Assembly: GCA_018433865.1 (NCBI GenBank)
Contig: JAHDQJ010000027.1
Location: forward strand, 1-62,063
Origin: Spirochaetales bacterium
GTDB lineage: Bacteria > Spirochaetota > Spirochaetia > Sphaerochaetales > Sphaerochaetaceae
DNA: 62,063 nucleotides
Reading direction: 5' to 3'
Positions 18,072 to 25,984 of the stretch are shown piece by piece. The number at the start of each line of letters is the position of its first letter. Positions within the stretch are counted from its first letter, which is position 1. Position numbers and translations under genes: made by a program. The notes beneath the pieces were generated by a model. The model did not search any database, was not told where the DNA came from, and worked only from the letters and a program-made list of their open reading frames with translations.

Positions 18072-19438
18072 AACGTATCCTGCCCTTGTGCCTCATCATC
18101 CTCATGATCGGCACCACTGCCTTCGCATTCGAAGGATTCTCTGACATCTTCGGCCCTGTAGAGGAGAACACCGCATCGGTTGGTACCGCTGCCGAGAAGC
18201 CGGGAGGATTGGATCTTGGCGGATCACTCTCCTTCAGCATCATGGGAATACGGAATCGTACCGACCAGACGGAAATCGACACCTCGGTCAACGGTGGACT
18301 CACACTCGACCTTTCGTGGAACGGATCGATCGTCGATGCGAAGGCGAATCTCGCACTCGAGCCGAAGATCGACAATGTCCCGACCTGGATCGATATCTTC
18401 ACCGGACTCTCCATCACCACCTACTTCCCGGGCGGCAGGCTCGAAGCCGGATTGCTCAAGAAAGAGTGGGGCTCGGGCGACGGTGTACACGTGGTCGATG
18501 TACTGAATGCCCCCGACTATCGCAAGGGAATCGTCGATGACACGATGGCGATGAAAATCGCCGAGCCGATGATCATCTCGACCGCCACCTGGGGAGACAC
18601 CTCGCTCGAAATCGTGTTCAAGCCGATGCTCGTCCCGATGGTGGCAGCCCAGGACCCGGGTGACCGGTGGTCGATGACCTCTCCGACCCAACAAGCATAT
18701 CTCGCCAGTGCCTCCGATCCTGCCCCCCCGTTGGATCCATCCGACCTGGCAACCCTATCGCACAGCCAGTACGGAGGTCGGCTCACCAGCATCCTCGGCC
18801 CGGCCGATGTCGGGTTGATCTACTGGAAAGGTTTCTACACGCAACCATCCATGAGAATCTCGCTGAATCCCGACTATTCGTTGAAAACCATCGACTATGC
18901 ATTCACCAGCGCCCATTTGTTCGCGGGGGAAGCCACATTGGTGGCAGGACCGATTACCCTCATGATGGAGGGAGGGTTCTGGCTCAGCGAGGATACTGAC
19001 GGGAGCGATCCTGCGGTTGCGAACAGCAAGTGGGTCTACCTCGGGGGGATCGGATTCATGGTACCGAAGACGAGTGCCTACGTCAGCCTTACCTGGCATG
19101 GGCACTACATCACCGACTTCAATGGTGCGAATCCTCTCGATACCGACACCGCAACTGCAATCCAAAGCTCGAACGGAGAACCGTACATGAACACGATCAT
19201 CGCAGCGGTGGAACTTCCCTTGGCTCGTGAGAAGGTGAAGGTACGACTCGCAGGGACCTACCAGGTGGAAAGCATGGGCTACGCCCTGCTTCCCTCGGTG
19301 AGCTGGAACATCGCCGACGACCTGCTCTTCAAGGCGGCGGCCCGTGTGTTCGGTTCGCACTCCTCAGGAAGCGAGAGCCTCTTCAGGACCTGGGACTCCA
19401 ACGATTCGCTGACGATGGGAATCAGCTACCTGTTCTGA
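18068..19438 (+). CDS. Predicted outer-membrane beta-barrel protein (DUF1302-like)
   Basis: A 456-residue exported protein with a signal peptide ending at about residue 20 (T-T-A-F-A-F). The remainder alternates hydrophobic and polar residues in strand-like stretches and ends in an aromatic residue (G-I-S-Y-L-F), the usual C-terminal strand of outer-membrane barrels. Segments such as the N-terminal glycine-rich L-D-L-G-G-S-L-S and repeated W/Y-rich strands recall DUF1302 proteins found with RND exporters in other phyla. Probably the outer-membrane exit or acceptor for the RND/LolA pair. Overlaps the previous gene by 4 bases. Confidence 0.6.
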   Translation: MKRILPLCLIILMIGTTAFAFEGFSDIFGPVEENTASVGTAAEKPGGLDLGGSLSFSIMGIRNRTDQTEIDTSVNGGLTLDLSWNGSIVDAKANLALEPKIDNVPTWIDIFTGLSITTYFPGGRLEAGLLKKEWGSGDGVHVVDVLNAPDYRKGIVDDTMAMKIAEPMIISTATWGDTSLEIVFKPMLVPMVAAQDPGDRWSMTSPTQQAYLASASDPAPPLDPSDLATLSHSQYGGRLTSILGPADVGLIYWKGFYTQPSMRISLNPDYSLKTIDYAFTSAHLFAGEATLVAGPITLMMEGGFWLSEDTDGSDPAVANSKWVYLGGIGFMVPKTSAYVSLTWHGHYITDFNGANPLDTDTATAIQSSNGEPYMNTIIAAVELPLAREKVKVRLAGTYQVESMGYALLPSVSWNIADDLLFKAAARVFGSHSSGSESLFRTWDSNDSLTMGISYLF

Positions 19439-19451
19439 AGGAGGAGATCGC

Positions 19452-19973
19452 ATGCGTGGGACATGGCGGATGCTTCTGATATTCCTCTGTTGCATGCACT
19501 CCGTTCCACTCACGGCGCAATCGGCAACCGATGCGATCGGGTTCTGGAAGACCGAAGATCCGAAAGAGCGGTTCGTCACCTCCATCATGGTCGTCTATGC
19601 ATACGATGATCTGCTCTATGGGCGGATCATCGTCAGCTACGCTGAGGATGACGGGCGCCTGCTGGAGACGTGGCACCATCCACAACAGAGGATCGAGACC
19701 ATCGGTTCACGAGTGCACCTGCTCTCGACCGATATCATCTGGGGCCTGAGACGCGACGGCTCGCGATGGAAACAAGGCCACGTGCTCGATATCCGTACCG
19801 GCAAGCGCTACGGGTGCGACATCTGGGTGGAGGATGACCGTCTCGTGCTCCGCGGGAGACTCGGTCCATTCGGTGTCCGCCAGATCTTCTTGCGTGCGAC
19901 AGCGCAAGACATGCCCGTGGGAATCCCGTTCCCCTCACCGGACTACTTCATCCCTTCCCCTCCCGAACCCTGA
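19452..19973 (+). CDS. DUF2147-type secreted protein
   Basis: A 173-residue protein with a signal peptide (hydrophobic ~7-19, cleavage near T-A-Q-S). The mature N-terminus D-A-I-G-F-W-K-T-E-D and the later W-G-L-R-R-D-G...G-H-V-L-D-I-R-T-G-K-R-Y-G-C-D-I-W follow the DUF2147 pattern, a small lipocalin-like periplasmic domain of unknown function. GGAGGAG precedes the ATG and the gap to the barrel gene is 13 bases, so it belongs to the export operon. Lipocalin-like folds bind hydrophobic ligands, consistent with that context but unproven. Confidence 0.7.
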   Translation: MRGTWRMLLIFLCCMHSVPLTAQSATDAIGFWKTEDPKERFVTSIMVVYAYDDLLYGRIIVSYAEDDGRLLETWHHPQQRIETIGSRVHLLSTDIIWGLRRDGSRWKQGHVLDIRTGKRYGCDIWVEDDRLVLRGRLGPFGVRQIFLRATAQDMPVGIPFPSPDYFIPSPPEP

Positions 19974-19981
19974 ACCCCATA

Positions 19982-20014
19982 GGCATCGGTCGAGCCGTGT
20001 GCTACACTGATGCC
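19982..20014 (+). terminator. Hairpin between DUF2147 gene and LuxR regulator gene
   Basis: GGCATCGGT (19982-19990) can pair with ACTGATGCC (20006-20014), one G-T wobble, 15-base loop. No T-run follows, so this may slow rather than end transcription into the regulator gene. Confidence 0.35.
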
Positions 20015-20037
20015 ATCGTTCACGCAAGGAGAGGCTT

Positions 20038-20982
20038 GTGTTCATCCTGGGAGATATGCTGCTGTTCTCAACCACTGCCCTGGTGCTGTCGATCACCTGC
20101 CTGTGCATCCTCTTGCATGTGCGTGCGCGTGACAACTACACGATGGAATTCCTCACCGTATTGGTCCCGCTCTGCCTGCAGATGTGCCTGAGTTTTTTCA
20201 TGACCTACATGCACCGGGTCCTTCCGTCCGAACAATTGAGCGGGAAGCCGTATGAGATATTCTGTCTGTGGACGACCTTGTCCTCGATCCTGATGACCAC
20301 CGTGCTGGTATATGTGATGAGCAGGTACCTGATCGGATTGCTGCCGATAGAAGAAATCCAGAAGAGATTGGGAAAGCGGATATCCATGGTGATCGTGGCG
20401 CTCTTTCTCATTCTCAGCCTCTTTTTCATCATCGGACGCAGCGGTGGCAACTGGGTGGCTGCCATGAATTATACCTTCGGGTATCATTTCTTCAGCGGCA
20501 GCATGCTGATGGTTGCCCACGGCATCACCAGCCTGGTGTTCCGCAAACGTGCCCTCGGCCGTGAGCAAGAGGTACTGCTTTTGGGGATGAGCGCGACCTT
20601 CCTGCCGCTGATCATCACATTCCCCATCGACCTGATATTCTTCAGGGAACATCCCTTCAAGCTCGCCTACATGAGTTTCTCCATCTACGTGGTATTCCTC
20701 TACCTCTTCATCAGCCGCCGGTATTTCCAGGACTTCGAGATCCCCTGTCCGCAACAGACGATTCCTCACACGCTTTTGCAGGAGAAAGGGGTATCGGCAA
20801 GGGAGGAACAGATCATCTCGCTGTTGGTCTTGGGGAAGTCGAACAGGGAGATCGCCGAGGAGCTGTTCATATCCGCGAATACGGTGAAGACCCATATCAA
20901 GAATATCTACGGGAAGCTGGGAGTATCGAACAGGGTCCAGCTTTTCTCACTCTTGCGCGGAAGCGTTCCCCCTGCCTCTTGA
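20038..20982 (+). CDS. Membrane-anchored LuxR-family transcription regulator
   Basis: A 314-residue protein with about seven hydrophobic segments in residues 1-225 and a C-terminal LuxR helix-turn-helix at about 250-308 (S-A-R-E-E-Q-I-I-S-L-L-V-L-G-K-S-N-R-E-I-A, then T-V-K-T-H-I-K-N-I-Y). The receptor-like membrane part probably senses an envelope or extracellular signal. The start codon is GTG at 20038 with AAGGAG eight bases upstream. As last gene of the RND/LolA/barrel run it is a good candidate for its local regulator. Its last 36 bases overlap the 3' end of the convergent sbcC gene. Confidence 0.8.
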   Translation: MFILGDMLLFSTTALVLSITCLCILLHVRARDNYTMEFLTVLVPLCLQMCLSFFMTYMHRVLPSEQLSGKPYEIFCLWTTLSSILMTTVLVYVMSRYLIGLLPIEEIQKRLGKRISMVIVALFLILSLFFIIGRSGGNWVAAMNYTFGYHFFSGSMLMVAHGITSLVFRKRALGREQEVLLLGMSATFLPLIITFPIDLIFFREHPFKLAYMSFSIYVVFLYLFISRRYFQDFEIPCPQQTIPHTLLQEKGVSAREEQIISLLVLGKSNREIAEELFISANTVKTHIKNIYGKLGVSNRVQLFSLLRGSVPPAS

Positions 20983-23900
20983 GCATCCGGGTCCCTCTAT
21001 CCTGCTTACTCCTTGGCTGATCGGAATCACCGATATCCTGACGGGGATGCGTTCCTGCAATGCCCCGACATGACTGATGATCCCGACCAGCTTCCCTCTG
21101 CTTCGCAATGAAGAAAGAGCCGCGAGCGCGGTTTCGAGTGTCTGTTCATCCAACGTGCCGAATCCTTCATCGAGGAACAGGGAGTCGACCTGGACCTTCT
21201 TGCTCGAGATCGAGGAGAGCCCCAAGGATAGGGCGAGGCTCACCAGGAAGCTCTCCCCTCCGGAGAGGTTGCGAGTGGAACGGACCTCCCCCGCCTGATA
21301 GAGGTCGACCACCGAGAACTCCAACGGCTTCACCGGATCGGAGGTGAGCATGAAGCGGTCCGAGAGTTCTCGCAAGTGGACATTGGCATGACCGATGAGC
21401 AGATCGAACGTCAATCCTTGGGCAAAGTTGCGATACTTCTTCCCATCATAGCTGCCGATGAGGTCCTCAAGAAGTTCCCACCGTTCACGAATCTTCCGCT
21501 GCACCGCGATCGCCTCGAGACGTTGCGCATGCGAGGCACGAAGCCGTGCATCCTGTGCCAGGCGTTCATCGATCGCACCGAGTCTCCTGATGCTTTCGTT
21601 CCTCTGGTTCTCGAGAAAACGAAGATCCTCGTCGACCATTCCTTCGGTCCACCGCTCGGGTATGAGGGATGCAAGTGTGGCGCCTTCGGCAATCGCGGCT
21701 TCGCTTTGCACCCGATGCGATTCCTTGCGACGCTCGAATTGTTCGATGGAGAGATTCCATGCCTGCCGGTCCTGCAATGAAGCTTTCGCTTCCAGGAACG
21801 CAGCTTCATGTGCAAAGCCATGCATGGTGAGCATGGAGGTGAATTCGGACTCTTGTGTCTGTCGCAGCTCTTGTTCGGAGGCCAGCCTTCGTGATACCGA
21901 GCTACGGGAACTTTCGAGCCTATCGACCTCACGCACCGCCTCATGATATGCCTGCGACACTTCCGTGAAAGCCTGTCGTATCGTGCTGAGCTCTGCATCC
22001 GCACTGCTTAGGGCTGCATCGGCATGTACATCTCCGAGCAACTTGTACCGCGTTTCCCACCGCAAGGAAATTTGCGAACGGACCTCGCGGAGTTCTCTTC
22101 TCAACGAATCGATGTGTTCCCGCATCATGAGCTGTTGCCTTTGGGCCGTTTCGTGCTCATTGCGGGCAAGGATGAGCGCATGATCGGCTCGATCCGATTC
22201 CTGCATCTTGGCAGACCACATGCGTTCACGCTCTTCCAAGGATGCGATGAGCGTATCGATATCCTCCTGTTCGGCAATCGCCTCAAGCCAAGGGGACATG
22301 GAGGTGAGCACCTGGTCACGGATCGTTGCGTACGCGGCACGTGCCGTATCCACCTTCCGGGCCAGTTCACGCGCGGCGTGCTCTTCGGAGGCAATGTTCT
22401 TCTCTTCCGACTCCAGTTGCGTCCGCACTGCAGTGGCCTGCAAGTCATGAGCGGACAACGCACCGACAGCGCCGACCTGCTGGCGGAGCAACTCGGCGTG
22501 TCGTTCCAGCAATTGCCGGATATCCCCGACCCGCCGCTCCAAGTCATCCGAAGGCATGGGGGGAAGATGCTCACGATAGGGGTGTTCGGTCGAACCGCAC
22601 AAGGGACACGGATTTCCCGCCTCGAGTCGATTCCGTTGCTCTTCGAGCGAGGCGATCGTAGCGAGAAGAACCCGTTTCTCCTGCAGGTGTGTCCGTTCCT
22701 GCTCATACTCGCGAACCGAACGGTCTTGCAAGAGCTTTTCGATTTCGTGTTCGGTGTCCGCGAGGGCAAGGGACAACGTGAGTCGTTCGGCTTCGAGCTG
22801 CTGCAAGCTTTGTGCGTATTGCTCCCTGAGCAATCTCATCGTATGCAGACGACCGTCCAGTTCCTGTTTCTGTACAAGGAGTTCGGAGAGCCGATTTGCC
22901 ACATTGCCCGCATCCCTCGCACGTTGGCGCATCGAAGGCAAAGCATCTGCAAGGAATGCATCCTGCTGATGGGCCTGTATCCATGCACCCACCTGTCCTA
23001 CGGTCCGTTCGGCCATCGAGAGCGCTGCGCTCTTGCGCCCAGCTTCGTGTGCACCGTGTCTATGTCGTTTCAGCTCTGCACCAAGTTCTTTCCGCAGCTT
23101 GTCCGCGTCCTGTTGCATCCGATCGATCGTTTCATCGATCGCACGAGCCGAACCGATGTCGGCCGTCCGCTCCTTGTGGATCCTCTCTGCCTCTTCCTGC
23201 GCAGCTTGGGCAGAAACAAGTGCATGCTCCACCTCGGTCTTTCTTTCGATCGCCGCTTGCAGTGCCAGGGAAATCTCCTGACTTTCGGTCGTCAGGGTAC
23301 CGATCGAGGTTCTCCGTTGCCGGAGAGCCGAGAATGCAGGCTCGATCTCCACGGAGCGCAGTGCAACGGCGAGTCGATCGCGCAGCTTCTGCAGATCCTC
23401 CTCCTGTTGACGGATCTCCTGCCCCTCCGTCTCCAATCGTCCGATCAGACTTGCATGCTGCCTGGCTGCCCGGAGGGTATCACGTGCGGTCTCACAGGAG
23501 TGTTCCCTTCTGGCACACGTGGCAATGAACCGCTGTTGCAACGACCGTTCATCTTCGAGCGTGATCCGTTCCTTCTCGCTGAGCGGCTTGGAGAGCGATA
23601 CCTCGTTTTCCATGTTCTCAAGCGTATTCCGATGGATGACCACAGTTTCATGCACCCGTTTCGATATCTCGGAGTAGATCTCCGTCCCGGTGATCTGTTC
23701 GAGGATCGGTGAGCGCTGGTCGCTGTCCGCGTTGAGGAACGCAGCGAACTGACCTTGGGCAAGGAGCATCGAGCGGGTGAACCTATCGAAATTCATCCCG
23801 GTCGCATCCTCAACCGCCTGGGCAACCTCACGCTTCTTCGTACAGAGGATGGCATGCGTGCCCATGTCGGCGAACTCGTGTTTCGAGTCCGCGAGCTTCC

Positions 23901-24219
23901 CCTCAGGCCGCTTGCGTGCCCGATGCTGTGACCAGTGGCACCTGAACACCCCCTTGTGCGTCGCGAAGACAACTTCGGCGAAGCACTCGCCTCTCTGGCG
24001 GCTCATGATCTCGTTCGACTGTTGGGAAATGGAATCGAGCCGCGGGGTCCTTCCGTAGAGCGCGAGACAGATGGCATCGAGGATGGTCGACTTGCCCGCT
24101 CCCGTAGGGCCGGTGATGGCGAACAATCCGTCACGCATATAGGAGGGATTCGTGAAGTCGATCTCCCACTCATCGTACAGGGAATTCAGGTTGGCAAACC
24201 GCACGGAGAGGATCCTCAT
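20947..24219 (-). CDS. sbcC: Exonuclease subunit SbcC (Rad50-like ATPase)
   Basis: A 1090-residue SMC-like ATPase that works with SbcD to open and cut DNA hairpins and protein-blocked ends. Walker A GPTGAGKST is at residues 37-45; long coiled coils flank a central zinc hook (N-P-C-P-L-C-G-S-T-E-H-P); the ABC signature L-S-G-G-E and Walker B L-F-L-D-E-G-F-G-T-L-D close the C-terminal lobe. Length is usual for SbcC. It overlaps sbcD by 4 bases. The C-terminal tail reads through the 3' end of the convergent LuxR gene. Confidence 0.95.
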   Translation of the reverse strand: MRILSVRFANLNSLYDEWEIDFTNPSYMRDGLFAITGPTGAGKSTILDAICLALYGRTPRLDSISQQSNEIMSRQRGECFAEVVFATHKGVFRCHWSQHRARKRPEGKLADSKHEFADMGTHAILCTKKREVAQAVEDATGMNFDRFTRSMLLAQGQFAAFLNADSDQRSPILEQITGTEIYSEISKRVHETVVIHRNTLENMENEVSLSKPLSEKERITLEDERSLQQRFIATCARREHSCETARDTLRAARQHASLIGRLETEGQEIRQQEEDLQKLRDRLAVALRSVEIEPAFSALRQRRTSIGTLTTESQEISLALQAAIERKTEVEHALVSAQAAQEEAERIHKERTADIGSARAIDETIDRMQQDADKLRKELGAELKRHRHGAHEAGRKSAALSMAERTVGQVGAWIQAHQQDAFLADALPSMRQRARDAGNVANRLSELLVQKQELDGRLHTMRLLREQYAQSLQQLEAERLTLSLALADTEHEIEKLLQDRSVREYEQERTHLQEKRVLLATIASLEEQRNRLEAGNPCPLCGSTEHPYREHLPPMPSDDLERRVGDIRQLLERHAELLRQQVGAVGALSAHDLQATAVRTQLESEEKNIASEEHAARELARKVDTARAAYATIRDQVLTSMSPWLEAIAEQEDIDTLIASLEERERMWSAKMQESDRADHALILARNEHETAQRQQLMMREHIDSLRRELREVRSQISLRWETRYKLLGDVHADAALSSADAELSTIRQAFTEVSQAYHEAVREVDRLESSRSSVSRRLASEQELRQTQESEFTSMLTMHGFAHEAAFLEAKASLQDRQAWNLSIEQFERRKESHRVQSEAAIAEGATLASLIPERWTEGMVDEDLRFLENQRNESIRRLGAIDERLAQDARLRASHAQRLEAIAVQRKIRERWELLEDLIGSYDGKKYRNFAQGLTFDLLIGHANVHLRELSDRFMLTSDPVKPLEFSVVDLYQAGEVRSTRNLSGGESFLVSLALSLGLSSISSKKVQVDSLFLDEGFGTLDEQTLETALAALSSLRSRGKLVGIISHVGALQERIPVRISVIPISQGVSRIEGPGCSRGRGNASAQE

Positions 24220-25442
24220 GAGATCTCCTCCTCAGCGAGGGAACGCAGCACCTGTTCATGCAGCACGAGCAGCTGCTGCTTCTCCTCATCGTTCAATTCG
24301 GTCTGGTCCAGACGGCGACGGAACACCTCCCGCTCATCGAGATCCTCGAGCGTCTGCTCCCAGCCCGAACTTTCCAGGGAGTACACCCCCAAGGAGGTAT
24401 TCCTCAGACGGAGAATCTCCACTTCCGATGCCGCTGTCACCTCCTGGATTGCTTCGCGCAGGCTCGAGGGAGGAAGCGAGCCCCGGTAGTCGATCTCTAC
24501 CCAGACCGACTCCTTGCGAGCGACGAGATCGTGCAGCATGGCAAGGATTTCCTCCAAGTCTCCCTCGATGTGCTCGAGGTGTTGGAAACGGGGCACGGTG
24601 AGGGGAGAGACCAGGGGGAACAGGGAGTGCGGGGAGAACTCGACCAGGACCACCTCTTTCTGCTGGGTACACTCCGAGAACCCCATGGGAATGGGCGAAC
24701 CGCTGTACCGGATCACCTGAGAGTCTCCCACCTGTTGCGGGACATGCAGATGTCCGAGTGCCACATAATCGGCATGATCGGGAAAAATGGAAGCATCGAC
24801 ATGGACTGCGGTCCCGACATAGAGATCCCGCACTCCATCCCCATCGGTCGTCTTTCCGCCCGAGGTGAACAGGTGTCCGGTATAGATGATCGGGATAGAA
24901 GGGTCGACAGAGCTCCTGAGGCACAGAGCTTCCTCCCCCACCTGACGGTAGTGCTCCGCGATTCCGGTGACCAGGTGGGTCCCTTTGTCGTCGATGCTCT
25001 CCCGCTCTACCACCTGCCGCACGTCCCGGTCCCGCAGGAAGGGGACCGCGCAAACGATCGCCTCGGCCTTTCCCGTCTCATCCCGAAGCAGCAGCACCTC
25101 TTCTTCGGGCCTCACAGCTCCTCCGACTACGTGGACGCCCATGCTCTGCAACACAAGGCGCGGTGCATCGAGGAGGGATGGAGCATCGTGATTTCCTCCC
25201 ACGATGACGATGTGGCGGCACCCACGGTCATGCGCCTTGCGAAGGAACTCGTAATAGAGCTGGAGGCTTTTGTTCGAGGGAGCGATGGTATCGAAGACAT
25301 CACCGCAGACCAGGAGCATATCCGCCTCATGATCGGCCAAGATGCCGAGCAGCCACTCCAGGAATGCGAGGTGCTCCTCGTACCGCCGCTTATCACCGAG
25401 CGTACGGCCGATATGCCAATCGGAAGTATGGAGAATCTTCAC
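24216..25442 (-). CDS. sbcD: Exonuclease subunit SbcD (Mre11-like nuclease)
   Basis: A 408-residue calcineurin-like metallophosphoesterase, partner of SbcC. Metal-binding motifs are present in order: H-T-S-D-W-H-I-G-R at the N-terminus, G-D-V-F-D at about 50-54, G-G-N-H-D at about 85-89, G-H-L-F-T-S and G-H-L-H-V-P. The start is GTG at 25442, which gives the exact family N-terminus V-K-I-L-H-T-S-D-W; AGGAGG lies ten bases upstream. The first 4 bases overlap the stop of the NusG-paralogue gene, so translation is coupled. Confidence 0.95.
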   Translation of the reverse strand: MKILHTSDWHIGRTLGDKRRYEEHLAFLEWLLGILADHEADMLLVCGDVFDTIAPSNKSLQLYYEFLRKAHDRGCRHIVIVGGNHDAPSLLDAPRLVLQSMGVHVVGGAVRPEEEVLLLRDETGKAEAIVCAVPFLRDRDVRQVVERESIDDKGTHLVTGIAEHYRQVGEEALCLRSSVDPSIPIIYTGHLFTSGGKTTDGDGVRDLYVGTAVHVDASIFPDHADYVALGHLHVPQQVGDSQVIRYSGSPIPMGFSECTQQKEVVLVEFSPHSLFPLVSPLTVPRFQHLEHIEGDLEEILAMLHDLVARKESVWVEIDYRGSLPPSSLREAIQEVTAASEVEILRLRNTSLGVYSLESSGWEQTLEDLDEREVFRRRLDQTELNDEEKQQLLVLHEQVLRSLAEEEIS

Positions 25443-25984
25443 CTGGTGGGAACCTCCTGGCCTGGTTCGAGATCCAGGACATTGACGCTCAGGTTGATAT
25501 GCCGCTCGGTGCCTGCGAACATGAATGCCACGATCACCCGCTTGTGATGGCGGTCCAGCTTGATGATCTTCCCCTGCATGTCTTTCAGCGGACCGTCGAG
25601 GATCTTGACCAGCTGGCCCTCCTTGAATACCACGGTACTCGGTTGCAGCTCTCCACCGTGGTTGTAGATCCACATGGCGTACGCGGCATCCCCGTCCTGC
25701 AGCTCCATCGTCCCGTCGCTATAGCGGAGGATTTTGTAGGCATCCCGTTCCTGTTTGATGATGAAGAGCGGCAGAGGAGTCTCATCCTCAAGATAGAGGA
25801 ACAGATAGCCGGGCAGAAGCGGTTGCTCCACCCGTATCCATCTGCCCCGGTTGCGTTGGTTCATCACTCGGGTGGGAAACATGACCTCCAATTCCATCGA
25901 GAGCAAGTCGCGCATGTCCTTCTTCAAAAGATATACCAGCTTCTCTTCTGAACCTGTCTTGCAATAGAGGCAGTAGGCTTTCAT
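25439..25984 (-). CDS. NusG-paralogue antiterminator (LoaP/UpxY-like)
   Basis: A 181-residue specialised NusG protein. The NGN domain covers about residues 3-110 (Y-C-L-Y-C-K-T-G-S-E-E-K at the start; L-L-P-G-Y-L-F-L-Y in the middle) and a KOW motif follows near 122-150 (G-Q-L-V-K-I-L-D-G-P-L-K-D-M-Q-G-K-I). Such paralogues (LoaP, UpxY, RfaH) bind elongating RNA polymerase and promote read-through of long polysaccharide or secondary-metabolite operons. Here it lies between a nucleotide-sugar dehydratase gene and sbcD, overlapping each by 4 bases; a large glycan operon is not visible in this window. Confidence 0.85.
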   Translation of the reverse strand: MKAYCLYCKTGSEEKLVYLLKKDMRDLLSMELEVMFPTRVMNQRNRGRWIRVEQPLLPGYLFLYLEDETPLPLFIIKQERDAYKILRYSDGTMELQDGDAAYAMWIYNHGGELQPSTVVFKEGQLVKILDGPLKDMQGKIIKLDRHHKRVIVAFMFAGTERHINLSVNVLDLEPGQEVPTR

